From a virus, in the IMG/VR virus record IMGVR_UViG_3300042922_000971, positions 1 through 24,856 of that record: a DNA stretch of 24,856 nt. One strand, given 5' to 3'. Positions 14,311 through 22,217 of this stretch are shown here, piece by piece (positions within the stretch are counted from its first letter, which is position 1; every line of letters starts with the position of its first letter). The notes below the pieces were generated by a model, which was not told where the DNA came from, did no database searches, and saw nothing but the letters and a program-made list of their open reading frames with translations. The position numbers and the translations under genes were made by a program.

Positions 14311-14708
14311 TTTCGCGTCCTCCTGAAAGCTTTAAGATTGCTTTTATCGCTGTCAGAGAGGCCATAAGTTGTCTCTTTTGAGTTATTCGAATCGACATTA
14401 TATGTTATTTTGGTATCACCTTCATCAATCGATTTAACATCGAATACAGCCGTCGTACCGTTCTCAGTTTCATAGTTGATTATAGACTTAACTTTCTTCC
14501 GGATAAATGGCTCCAGCTCTGCTGGTATTTCAACCTGAGAATAAACTTCTTCAAGAGTTATTTCCTGCATAGCAGCCAGAACTTCAAGAGGATATTTTGT
14601 CAGATTACAATAATTCATAACATTCTGGATAACATCCCCGATTATTAAATCTTTGTCATTAATATTCAGGTTGCTTTTTACTTTCGCAATTAAAGCACTT
14701 ATAAGCAC
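14307..14708 (-). CDS. Head-tail connector protein, YqbG/DUF3199 type (133 aa)
   Basis: A mostly helical N-terminal domain (LISALIAKVKSNLNINDKDL, then VMNYCNLTKYPLE and an EPFIRKKVKSIINYE helix) followed by a polar tail with GDTKITYNVD and KSNLKAFRRTRK is the pattern of connector proteins related to gp15 of SPP1 and gp6 of HK97. Start is GTG with AAGGAG eight bases ahead. A terminator lies immediately upstream of the ribosome site, so transcription of this gene and all tail genes must read through it. Confidence 0.82.
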   Translation of the reverse strand: MLISALIAKVKSNLNINDKDLIIGDVIQNVMNYCNLTKYPLEVLAAMQEITLEEVYSQVEIPAELEPFIRKKVKSIINYETENGTTAVFDVKSIDEGDTKITYNVDSNNSKETTYGLSDSDKSNLKAFRRTRK

Positions 14709-14722
14709 TGTATCAACTCCTT

Positions 14723-14750
14723 AAAAAAGGGAGCTGACTACTCAGCACCC
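14723..14750 (-). terminator. Intrinsic terminator after the capsid gene block
   Basis: On the minus strand GGGTGCTGA (14750-14742) pairs with TCAGCTCCC (14737-14729), with one T-T mismatch, followed by six Ts. It overlaps the end of the SAP-type gene and lies 15 bases before the next start codon, separating head from connector and tail genes. Confidence 0.8.
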
Positions 14751-15067
14751 TCTATATTTTTATTTTCTTCGTCTTCTCCAAGATCATAAATATCAGCAGC
14801 TTCATCGGCCTTTTTAATTGCTTCGAGAAGTTTGGCCTTTGTCATAGCTTCAAAGCCCTCAATACCTTTTTCCTTGGCGATTTCTTTTAAATCTGCAACC
14901 TTCAAAAGTTCCAGCGGCTTAGGCACTTCTTCATCGAAGGCATATCCTCTGACTTTTAATATTTCCACGGTCCTTTTGTCTTCCGTTTCAAGTTCCCCTT
15001 TTTCAAATGCACATAAAGGACGGTTGTTTTCACCGTCCCATACTATGCCGTGTCCTTTAAATTTCAT
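14738..15067 (-). CDS. Capsid-region accessory protein with SAP/Rho-N-like segment (109 aa)
   Basis: The N-terminal half (GHGIVWDGENNRPLCAFEKG, TVEILKVRGYAF) is a small beta domain seen in many Firmicutes phage proteins next to the major capsid gene. Residues about 54-90 (LKVADLKEIAKEKGIEGFEA then MTKAKLLEAIKK) form a helix-extended-helix of the SAP or Rho N-terminal type, which often binds nucleic acid. The C-terminus is very acidic. ATG follows GGAGG by six bases. It may bind DNA or the capsid lattice; exact role unknown. Confidence 0.8.
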   Translation of the reverse strand: MKFKGHGIVWDGENNRPLCAFEKGELETEDKRTVEILKVRGYAFDEEVPKPLELLKVADLKEIAKEKGIEGFEAMTKAKLLEAIKKADEAADIYDLGEDEENKNIEGAE

Positions 15068-15077
15068 CTAGCGCCTC

Positions 15078-15254
15078 CTATTCTAGTGCCATAAGGCCTG
15101 CTGCTCTTAATTTTGCAAGTAAAGCATTAAGATCAGTTACAGCACCAGCGGCATCAACAGCAACACTGTCAGCTTGATAAGCTAACTGTGCTCCATCTGG
15201 CTTTTTATCAAGTTCTATTCTTACTTCAGGTGCAATACCTACTCTTTCATCCAT
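15078..15254 (-). CDS. Head-fibre-like small protein (58 aa)
   Basis: The frame starts at ATG 15254, six bases after AAGGAGG, and ends with TAG at 15078. The N-terminal section contains VGIAPEVRIELDKKPDG, followed by QADSVAVDAAGAVTDLNALL and KLRAAGLMALE. The second half (AVTDLNALLAKLRAAGL) strongly resembles the C-terminal motif shared by phi29 gp8.5-like head fibre and related small capsid-decorating proteins. It lies 11 bases after the major capsid gene, a usual place for decoration proteins. Short length probably keeps it out of automatic calls. Confidence 0.8.
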   Translation of the reverse strand: MDERVGIAPEVRIELDKKPDGAQLAYQADSVAVDAAGAVTDLNALLAKLRAAGLMALE

Positions 15255-15265
15255 ATTGAACCTCC

Positions 15266-16213
15266 TTATTGTGTTGCTAATCCGGTAACAGTTCCATGCA
15301 TGAATGCTGGTCCATGATCAAGACCGAATTTACCATAAATTTGGCCATCTTCAGAGGCACCCACTTTTGAGAGTTCTTCATAGAAGAAGTTTCCTTTTTC
15401 AGGAACGGGCTGGAATACTGGTGCAAGTACTGACATTTCAGCAGCCAAAACAGAAGCTTGTGGCATGAATCTGTTTAAAGAAATACCGATGTTTCCAAAG
15501 TCGGTTTCAATCTGCTTTATGTTTGTTCCACCTATATTTCTATCTGTAGGAGCATATGAATATAGGCTTGTTATGACTTGTTTCTGGAAGCTGTTTACCC
15601 AAAGAACCATGTTGGAGAAGATAGCTCCATTATCATACATTTCTTTGAATAGCGATTGAAGCATAGCTTTTGTTAATGTTGCTGCGCCCCCTGCTACTGT
15701 ATTACCAGCTGAGCATAAAGCTATAAGTCCTCTTGTCTTGTTTGCCACATCAGCTGCAGTGGATTTCTGATATACCCCATTGATTAAGGTGTACTCAACA
15801 TCTCTCGCAATTTTCTTAAGAGCAGTCGCAATTTGAAAGTCTTTTTCGCTAGGTACATTGTTTGTCTGTCCCTGAGTATTAAGACCGCTTAATCTTCCGC
15901 CATTAGAGAGCTTCTCGTAAGAAATGGATACTTTCTCCTGGAAGATCTGAGTTACGTTTGTGCTTTGGTCTCTTACGAACCCTGTAGCTGCTGGAGCTGT
16001 CAATGATGCAGTTTCTGTTATAGCCGGTTGAGCTGCTGTAGGCATTGAATACTGAGAGTCTGTAGGAAATTCAAAATTATCTGTTTGTACGCCCCCAGTC
16101 ATCCCGCCTATAGCGGTTAAAATAGGTGTGTTTAATTCGTCTGCAGTATATAAGTCACCTGCATAGTTTGGTAAATTCCATACTGTTCCTTGTCCTGTTA
16201 CATTTACTGGCAT
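15266..16213 (-). CDS. Major capsid protein (315 aa)
   Basis: The protein resembles the SU10/DUF5309-type major capsid proteins (HK97 fold). Seen are the N-terminal NLPNYAGDLYTADELNTPIL, a TASLTAPAATGFVRDQSTNV strand region, QIFQEKVSISYEKLSNGGRL, ATALKKIARDVEYTLINGVY, and late NIKQIETDFGNIGISLNRFM with EELSKVGASEDGQIYGKFGL. The latter block (ASEDGQIYG) is typical of the family's C-terminal P-domain. Position between scaffold and decoration genes agrees. ATG follows GAGGAA. It assembles the icosahedral head. Confidence 0.9.
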   Translation of the reverse strand: MPVNVTGQGTVWNLPNYAGDLYTADELNTPILTAIGGMTGGVQTDNFEFPTDSQYSMPTAAQPAITETASLTAPAATGFVRDQSTNVTQIFQEKVSISYEKLSNGGRLSGLNTQGQTNNVPSEKDFQIATALKKIARDVEYTLINGVYQKSTAADVANKTRGLIALCSAGNTVAGGAATLTKAMLQSLFKEMYDNGAIFSNMVLWVNSFQKQVITSLYSYAPTDRNIGGTNIKQIETDFGNIGISLNRFMPQASVLAAEMSVLAPVFQPVPEKGNFFYEELSKVGASEDGQIYGKFGLDHGPAFMHGTVTGLATQ

Positions 16214-16216
16214 ATT

Positions 16217-16828
16217 TTATTCCTCACTTTCCTTTAGGTTGAATAATTGATTTTTAGCCGCCACTCTTTGAATAAATGGCGTTTTAGGATCATTTATAAT
16301 CGCTTCAAGTTCCTGCCTCTTACCTTTTGGCGGCTGACTGCCACCAGTATTGTTAGGCTGGCCACCTTTTACAGGCGGTACAAATAAATCCTTATATGTT
16401 TCTTTGATTGTTGTAAGCTGCTCATCGATACCAAGTACTGTTCCGTCAGCTGCAACCGATAACTTTGTCTTATCGAATTTAGTTGACAGTAAGTCCGGAT
16501 ATTTAGTATCAGTCAGCTTAGCCTGGATTGCAGAATTAATATTAATCTCTTTTATTTTGTTTTCATATTCTGTCTTTGTAGCTGTGTTTGCATCCTGCAG
16601 CTCTTTGATAGTCTTTTCGAGCTCCTCATTTCCTTTAACTTTTTTATTAAGTTCCGTCAACTGAGTATCTCTATCTTTAATCTGTTTTTCCAGGTCTTTC
16701 TTTGTTTCATTTACTTCATCAAATCTTATCTTAGGAATAAATCCCTTCAACTCTTCCAATGAAGCCTGTTCAACTTTTAAAGCCACAGCTTCTTCAAGTC
16801 CTAATGCTATTAATTCTTCTTTTTTCAT
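16217..16828 (-). CDS. Capsid scaffolding protein, phage minor structural GP20 type (203 aa)
   Basis: A long charged coiled coil (about residues 40-100, with repeated ELEKQIKDR-like heptads) is followed by INSAIQAKLTDTKYPDLLST, a conserved segment of GP20-type scaffolds, and a flexible proline/glycine linker (VPPVKGGQPNNTGGSQPP) before a short C-terminal helix that would bind the capsid protein. It guides head assembly and is then lost. The start is the ATG at 16828, nine bases after AAAGGA; an in-frame ATG at 16852 lacks a site. Confidence 0.9.
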   Translation of the reverse strand: MKKEELIALGLEEAVALKVEQASLEELKGFIPKIRFDEVNETKKDLEKQIKDRDTQLTELNKKVKGNEELEKTIKELQDANTATKTEYENKIKEININSAIQAKLTDTKYPDLLSTKFDKTKLSVAADGTVLGIDEQLTTIKETYKDLFVPPVKGGQPNNTGGSQPPKGKRQELEAIINDPKTPFIQRVAAKNQLFNLKESEE

Positions 16829-17022
16829 TTTCTTTCGTCCTTTCAAATACATTATTTTTTCGTGGTTCAGTCCACGTTATTTGTCTTATCAGTTAACGTC
16901 CGTAATACCAAAGTGACGAATCTTAAAGCATATAAATAAGGCCTTTACCCAAGCCTTCTGGGAGATAGAGGATCACCTAACCTTTCTGAATTATTTTCTT
17001 CATGATTAGTTAAAATCACCTC
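16829..17022. other. Non-coding gap between scaffold gene and HExxH gene
   Basis: About 190 bases with no convincing gene. On the minus strand a strong AGGAGGTGA at its right end is not followed by a start codon at normal distance; an ATG 15 bases on encodes only eight residues. A short hairpin, CGTGG/CCACG at 16861-16876, and an AAGGC/GCCTT pair near 16950 are present. No promoter with both boxes was seen. It may be a degraded gene or a structured leader of the scaffold mRNA. Confidence 0.5.
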
Positions 17023-17372
17023 CTACAAACAATTTGCATCTTGAAAAGCTCTTAACATTTTAGGGAACTGAATTGCAATCCAGTCAACCATTTCCTCGCA
17101 CTGTGACCATGCCCCTTCGTATTGCAGAGAATTTCCGGATAATCCGCTTTCATGTAAAAAAGCGTGAATTATTTCATGTCTCAATACTTTTTTATTGTAT
17201 TCGGCTAAATTATCTGTCATATTGTCTTTTTTTGTTCTTCTTCAGTATATTCTCTTACAACTAATGTTTTATTAGGGCTATCACAATAACCATCATAATC
17301 CTTTAAGACATCGTCATCTTTTAATAGTCTGAACTCTATTTTGTATTCTGTTCCTAAAATATTTACCGCCAA
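17023..17372 (-). pseudogene. HExxH-type putative metallopeptidase, split by a -1 frame change (116 aa if joined)
   Basis: The first frame starts at TTG 17372, seven bases after AGGAGG, and runs 51 residues (AVNILGTEYKIEFRLLKDDD, a DYDGYCDSPNKTLVV segment, EYTEEEQKK) to a TGA at 17217. The second frame continues from the same point: DNMTDNLAEYNKKVLRHEII, then HAFLHESGL, EEMVDWIAIQFPKMLRAF. The joined protein looks like a family of small phage proteins carrying a zinc-binding HEIIH motif. The join falls in a run of seven As containing the in-frame slippery heptamer A AAA AAG (17226-17232). It could be a lost A, a read error or true recoding. No substrate is known; it lies between the glycine-zipper gene and the scaffold gene. 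Confidence 0.75.
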
Positions 17373-17398
17373 TTTGACACCTCCTATATTATTGCAAT

Positions 17399-17422
17399 AA
17401 AAAACCCCGGATTACTCCGGAG
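17399..17422 (-). terminator. Intrinsic terminator after the glycine-zipper gene
   Basis: On the minus strand CTCCGGA (17422-17416) pairs with TCCGGGG (17411-17405), one G-T pair, loop GTAA, followed by TTTTTTATT. The next gene starts 27 bases further with no room for a promoter. Confidence 0.88.
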
Positions 17423-17479
17423 TCATACCTGGACTGTTACGCTTCAATGAGAGGCTTCGCAGGGACTATTCTTATTTAA

Positions 17480-17821
17480 TTAAAACATTGATTTTACTAA
17501 TGCTTTATAAACTTTATCATCAATTTCTAATAAACTTTTTTTACCGTCTTTGAATTGTATTGCCACCTGGTAGGTCCCTTTATTCTTGGCTGAAAGTGCA
17601 CCACCTATCAATCCTACTGGACCTAAAAGAGCCCCTCCAACTATTCCACGACCTATACCACCTGCTGCAGATTTCCTGTGTTCATCAGTTATAACTTCAT
17701 AAGTTTCTACGGAATTCTTATTTAATAGTAGTGGTTTAAATAAACTTACGGCTATACTGCACGCCCCAGCCGCTTGAACTACATTTTTACCATTATAATC
17801 CCTTGCAATTACCATATTCAT
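17480..17821 (-). CDS. Glycine-zipper protein of unknown function (113 aa)
   Basis: The centre (about residues 54-76: GGIGRGIVGGALLGPVGLIG) is a glycine-zipper hairpin that could insert in a membrane. It is flanked by a short N-terminal domain and a C-terminal beta segment YQVAIQFKDGKKSLLEIDDK. Similar small proteins with this zipper plus DGKKSLLEID ending occur in Firmicutes phages and genomes without known role. ATG follows GGGAGG by seven bases. It lies between the minor head protein and a strong terminator. Possible roles are membrane-associated exclusion or an ejected head protein; both are guesses. Confidence 0.75.
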   Translation of the reverse strand: MNMVIARDYNGKNVVQAAGACSIAVSLFKPLLLNKNSVETYEVITDEHRKSAAGGIGRGIVGGALLGPVGLIGGALSAKNKGTYQVAIQFKDGKKSLLEIDDKVYKALVKSMF

Positions 17822-17854
17822 AACATTACCTCCCTTTTGGTAATATTATATACA

Positions 17855-18868
17855 CTATTTGCTAAATTTTTCAAGCCATTCTTTATATTTTATATCTGCA
17901 GGAACTTTATAACCTTTACCATCACTTGCCCTGGCAACCCTTGATGTTCGTTCCATGTCATCATAGTAGGGTATAGTCGTTGTCCTGCAAAACTGATGAT
18001 AAGGAGGATAATTTTCACCAACAACTGCTTCATTGATGTTGTAGATCTCTCCGTCTTCATCCTGGCATATTTCTGAAGTTTTGCTGTCTAAAGTTGCAAG
18101 TATTTCATACTTTTCAACACCATCTTGCTTATATGCTTCAAGTGAGCCTTGCTCCGCAATAAAGGCCCCTTCTGTGTGAAGTAATCTGTAGGCTTCAAAC
18201 TCTCTTACATCGAATTTCTTAGCAAAATCGTAACTCAGTGCTGCTGGATTCTTGCCAGTAACGATCATTGTCGTTATGTTCTCCCTCAGCTGCTGAAGCA
18301 TATAATCTTTCTGCCTCCATAGTCTATCAGAAAAGTTTGCACCGTTAAACGGATAATTTATCAATTCTTCCACAGCTTTTGCATTTATCTGTGCAAATTC
18401 CTGATGGAATCCACTGTACAAATCAATATTATACCAGGTTCTATAATAGCTTTCAGAATAAACCCCTTTCAGTAGGTCCTCACCCTTTACCTGGTATTCT
18501 ATTGCATACAGCTGTTGAAGTATGGCGTCAATTTGTTTTTCTAGCGCCTGGTATCTGGTTATTCTGGCCCGGATGGACATGTTGTTGAGCTCCTGGTTGT
18601 ACTTGTTCATGTTTTCTTTAGCCAGAGCTATGAATGAATTTAGACCTCTTATTTCTTCCCGGCTCAACATCTGATGCGCAGCCGCCCAAGATACTTTATT
18701 CTCTCTTGCATACTTACCGTAAAACTCATTGATGGCTTGCTGCACTTCTTTCTTTGCCTGTTCAAAAGACCTCTTCAGTTCTTTATAATAAGCATTTACT
18801 TGCTTTTCTCCTGCAAGAAATTTCTGTTCCTGGCGTTTCTGCCAATATAATTTATCTTCTTTATTCAA
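17855..18868 (-). CDS. Minor head protein, SPP1 gp7 / Mu F-like (337 aa)
   Basis: A long helical N-terminal region is followed by the Mu F/SPP1 gp7 C-terminal domain: FDVREFEAYRLLHTEGAFIA, EKYEILATLDSKTSEICQDE and the YPPYHQFCRTTTIPY ending, which carries the conserved C, H and C residues. These proteins sit inside the capsid near the portal and take part in DNA ejection. Start is TTG with AGGTG about eight bases upstream. It follows the portal gene by ten bases. Confidence 0.9.
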   Translation of the reverse strand: MNKEDKLYWQKRQEQKFLAGEKQVNAYYKELKRSFEQAKKEVQQAINEFYGKYARENKVSWAAAHQMLSREEIRGLNSFIALAKENMNKYNQELNNMSIRARITRYQALEKQIDAILQQLYAIEYQVKGEDLLKGVYSESYYRTWYNIDLYSGFHQEFAQINAKAVEELINYPFNGANFSDRLWRQKDYMLQQLRENITTMIVTGKNPAALSYDFAKKFDVREFEAYRLLHTEGAFIAEQGSLEAYKQDGVEKYEILATLDSKTSEICQDEDGEIYNINEAVVGENYPPYHQFCRTTTIPYYDDMERTSRVARASDGKGYKVPADIKYKEWLEKFSK

Positions 18869-18878
18869 GGTTTATCAC

Positions 18879-20294
18879 CTACTCTTCAATATTGCCTGTG
18901 CCGCCAAGAAGCTTAACTTCAGTTGTTTTATTTTCCTCTTCAATTTGCTTTATCTCATCTTCAACATTGTCAACCCATGGGTGGTTTGTGATTATTGTCT
19001 TATCAGAAATAACACCTTTACTGTTTGCGCAGTCTTCAATTGCTTGAGATTCATTAATGGCAATGTCACGATTGAACACTATGTTTATTTCAGCATTTGA
19101 AGTTGATTGCTTTGTTATTTCCATGTACCTATTAACAAAATAAAGAAGTTGTTCGAATGCCCATTTAAAGCTATCCTCCAGAGCATTACATTTCAAGTCA
19201 AGCCCTGAATAAATGAACTTAAGAGCAATACCGGAAGGACTGTTTCCAAGTTTATCAGAATTCTTGTCCACTCCTTGCCCAAAATCAAAGATATCCTTTT
19301 TAAGTTGCTGGAAGTGTTTCTCTGCGGCATCGATATTTATGGTTGTTTCAATCTTATCAAGTCCAGCATTTTCATCGGCATCTAACTTCACAGCTCTATA
19401 ATAAGATAAGTCTCTCATGAATTCAGAAAGATTTTCTCCGCCATAGCCACGTAATGCCATTATAAAATTTTTGATATCTTCGATATCATTTGAAACATCG
19501 GACCTTGTTTTATCATAATCATCAACCAAAGTTTTCACAAACTGAAGATCCGGCAACTCAAAGTCATTGTTCTTGAATGGTATGAACGGAACTTTCCCCC
19601 AGCTCCCTGACTCATTTCCAATTATGAAATGCGGTATTATGTTGCTTTCATATTCAGCATCAAGATACATCTCAGAATCAAGTATAACCCGGCCATTTCC
19701 ATCAAGCATGTAATACGTAACACCTTCGACAGTGTGATACTCTATCTTAGTTATGTACTTTCTCTCTTTGCCTTCGTAGACCTCAACGTCATAATACCTG
19801 ATAAAAGCTTCAAGCTCCTCGTGATCATTGTCAATCCATATTGGTATACACTGTTCTGAAGACAACTTCAATGTTTTAAATTTCCCCATAACATTTATGT
19901 ATGGATGCAGCCAAGCGATTCCTTTGTTGCTAGCTTCTGTTCCTAACTGAATGAATTTTTTCTGAAATCTCTTGCCAAGAATATCTTGAGCATTTTTCAA
20001 GTAGGTTTCCTCTTTGCATTCTAATGAATATGGCTTAACGAGAAGATAATTCACTTTATCGTCAACCAAAGTATGCATGAAGCCATGCGCCAGCTTGTTG
20101 TTTGTTTTAGTGTCATCCTCAACCGGTTGCTCATTCTCATAACGATACATTTTACGATTGAGAACATCATTTTCAACCTTGTAATATTTCTCGCCTTTAA
20201 CCATGAGCTGACGCTCTTTAGATATATTGAAATCATCCAAGTATATTTTTATGAGTTCTTCTCTAGTTAGTATGTTAACATCATTTTTTATCAC
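18879..20294 (-). CDS. Portal protein, SPP1 gp6-like (471 aa)
   Basis: The protein matches the SPP1 Gp6-type portal family: KGEKYYKVENDVLNRKMYRY near residue 35, NNKLAHGFMHTLVDDKVNYL, GIAWLHPYINVMGKFK, VPFIPFKNNDFELPDLQFVK, LVDDYDKTRSDVSNDIEDIK and SPSGIALKFIYSGLDLKCNA. It forms the dodecameric ring at one capsid vertex through which DNA is packaged and ejected. Start is GTG with AGAGGTG upstream. Length is normal. Gene order TerS-TerL-portal-minor head is standard. Confidence 0.93.
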   Translation of the reverse strand: MIKNDVNILTREELIKIYLDDFNISKERQLMVKGEKYYKVENDVLNRKMYRYENEQPVEDDTKTNNKLAHGFMHTLVDDKVNYLLVKPYSLECKEETYLKNAQDILGKRFQKKFIQLGTEASNKGIAWLHPYINVMGKFKTLKLSSEQCIPIWIDNDHEELEAFIRYYDVEVYEGKERKYITKIEYHTVEGVTYYMLDGNGRVILDSEMYLDAEYESNIIPHFIIGNESGSWGKVPFIPFKNNDFELPDLQFVKTLVDDYDKTRSDVSNDIEDIKNFIMALRGYGGENLSEFMRDLSYYRAVKLDADENAGLDKIETTINIDAAEKHFQQLKKDIFDFGQGVDKNSDKLGNSPSGIALKFIYSGLDLKCNALEDSFKWAFEQLLYFVNRYMEITKQSTSNAEINIVFNRDIAINESQAIEDCANSKGVISDKTIITNHPWVDNVEDEIKQIEEENKTTEVKLLGGTGNIEE

Positions 20295-20306
20295 TATCTC
20301 ACCTCT

Positions 20307-21707
20307 TTATTTGAATACTTCCATACCTTTCTTGTCTATGTTTTCAGCAATTCCTGTTGTTGCGTCAGGACCGTCATCGTGTGGGTTCTTGCCTTCTTTT
20401 TGATACTTAGACATAGCCGAATAATATTCTGGCCACTTATCACGCCAGTTAATAGGGTAATAAATATGGTCCATAACCCAGGTGCTGTTTGAAAGAATCC
20501 TAGCAATCTTATTTTTACTTTGATGGAACCACTTAACTCTTGTTTTATTACTGCGAAATACATCTTTAAGTATTCGTTCAACAGCTCTGGCAAAACCACG
20601 TCCACCGTTATTTGATTCTATATCCGCAATGTTTACACCAAACTCATATAATCTTCTGGCCGTTTCTTTTTCAGTAACTTCCATAGGATCCTTTGTATAA
20701 TACACATCAAGAACGTAGGCTTCTTTATGGTACACACCATAAATAATATTACATAGATAATCGGAGCCTTCATCCGCTGTATCACAATAGGCCTTAATTG
20801 TTGTAAATAATAAATTGCCCTTATCATCCATAGGCAGCTTCGTATATGTTTTAAAACTTGTATATAATCGACCTTTAATGTCAATTGGCTCCTGCTGATA
20901 GTTGGCACTGAATATGTCAAGCCCCATAGCCTTTTTCTTATTCTCGGCAGATCTACGTGAGAGTATTTCAGGGCACAACATTGTTCCGTCATCCTGGATT
21001 GCTTTCATCGTTATATGTTTAATCTTTGCACCAATTTCAGTAAAGTGCTTTAAAGCTCTTCCGGCTAGATCTAAACTGTGCCACCTGGTCATTACAATGA
21101 GTATCTTGCCACCTTCTTCAAGACGAGATAACATTGTATTAGTGAACCATTCCCAGTGCTTTTCAAGCACATCAGCGTTGTTTGCTTCCAGAGCTGATTT
21201 TATTAAGTCATCTATGAGCATAAAGGTACAACCAAAACCTGTCGCAGTACCTGTCGGAGATGTGGCCAGGTAATTATTATAACCACCTTCCAAGCTCCAT
21301 AAGTTCATGGCTCCATCACCACGTTTTATCTTAGTGTCTGGGAAGATGTCAGAATAAACGATTTTATTCTCATCTGCTTTTTCTTCCTGGATGCTATTTC
21401 TAACATTCTTTGAAAACATAGTTGACAGAGTTTCATTGTATGATCCTGTCATTATTTTTTCTTCTTTATTTTTCCCTAGGATCCATTCAACTAACAGTCC
21501 AGCTGTTCTTGATTTACCGTGTCGAGGAGGTAAATTGATTATACCAACTTCATCATCGGATTCGTAAAAGTCCTGAAGATCATTACAGAATTCAATGAGG
21601 TATTTTCTATTATCTTTGTAAAACTCAGGTGCTTTAATATTGCAATAATAAAAGAACTCGCGTCTTGCAAGTTCTAAAGTAAATTGTTTTTCTAATTCAG
21701 GTGTCAT
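20307..21707 (-). CDS. terL: Terminase large subunit (466 aa)
   Basis: The ATPase domain shows a Walker A-like PPRHGKS at 60-66, a Walker B-like FMLIDDL with D166/D167 and the TRWHSLD coupling motif near 207. The nuclease domain has the acidic residues D309 (AYCDTAD), E364 (DIESNNGG) and the DDGPDA cluster at 444-449. All expected residues of a headful or cos-type packaging motor are present, so it looks functional. ATG overlaps the small subunit stop (ATGA). Confidence 0.95.
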   Translation of the reverse strand: MTPELEKQFTLELARREFFYYCNIKAPEFYKDNRKYLIEFCNDLQDFYESDDEVGIINLPPRHGKSRTAGLLVEWILGKNKEEKIMTGSYNETLSTMFSKNVRNSIQEEKADENKIVYSDIFPDTKIKRGDGAMNLWSLEGGYNNYLATSPTGTATGFGCTFMLIDDLIKSALEANNADVLEKHWEWFTNTMLSRLEEGGKILIVMTRWHSLDLAGRALKHFTEIGAKIKHITMKAIQDDGTMLCPEILSRRSAENKKKAMGLDIFSANYQQEPIDIKGRLYTSFKTYTKLPMDDKGNLLFTTIKAYCDTADEGSDYLCNIIYGVYHKEAYVLDVYYTKDPMEVTEKETARRLYEFGVNIADIESNNGGRGFARAVERILKDVFRSNKTRVKWFHQSKNKIARILSNSTWVMDHIYYPINWRDKWPEYYSAMSKYQKEGKNPHDDGPDATTGIAENIDKKGMEVFK

Positions 21708-22162
21708 TTCTTCCCCAACGCCTTTTTAATATCTTCTGTTGAAATTCCTTCGAATGGATTATTAATTTGCCCTGAGTGTTCTATTTGTTGTTTGTCTCTC
21801 CATAAATCAGGTCTTCTATTCTTTAACCAGAATATCTGTGCTGTTGTGTCTGGAATAACTTCTTTTATTGTTGTAGTAACCTTTTTACCATCTTTTTTAC
21901 TTACTTCAGTTTTAGTTTCAACATAAGCATATCCTAAAGCACGTTTTAACAATGCATTCTCAACCTGAATGTCAATTACATCCTTGCCCCTTTTTAAGGC
22001 CTCGCAAATCTCGCAATACTTTTCCTTGTATCTATATAAAGTTGCGACATTTATGTTCATATTCTGTGCTATTTGCTCATCAGTTAAACCGTTTCTTGCC
22101 CATGCTTCAAGCTTCAGCAAGCCTTCAGGTGTTAACCAATATTCATACTTGCCTTTGGCCAT
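21704..22162 (-). CDS. terS: Terminase small subunit (152 aa)
   Basis: A helix-turn-helix is visible near the N-terminus (GLTDEQIAQNMNINVATLYR, with WLTPEGLLKLEAWARN before it), followed by a helical oligomerisation stretch (VENALLKRALGYAYVETKTE) and the ending FWLKNRRPDLWRDKQQ typical of Firmicutes phage small terminases. It recognises the packaging site and loads the large subunit. I prefer the ATG at 22162, six bases after AGGTG; an upstream GTG at 22171 is inside that site. It is the first gene of the structural block, just after a terminator. Confidence 0.9.
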   Translation of the reverse strand: MAKGKYEYWLTPEGLLKLEAWARNGLTDEQIAQNMNINVATLYRYKEKYCEICEALKRGKDVIDIQVENALLKRALGYAYVETKTEVSKKDGKKVTTTIKEVIPDTTAQIFWLKNRRPDLWRDKQQIEHSGQINNPFEGISTEDIKKALGKK

Positions 22163-22183
22163 CCAGCTCACCTGCCTTTCATT

Positions 22184-22207
22184 AAAAAAGACACCCTATT
22201 GGATGTC
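22184..22207 (-). terminator. Intrinsic terminator upstream of the terminase genes
   Basis: On the minus strand GACATCC (22207-22201) pairs with GGGTGTC (22196-22190) using one G-U pair, loop AATA, followed by six Ts (22189-22184). It closes the 45-aa gene and lies 22 bases before the terminase start codon, so late genes must be read through it. Confidence 0.85.
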
Positions 22208-22217
22208 TTCAATTTAT

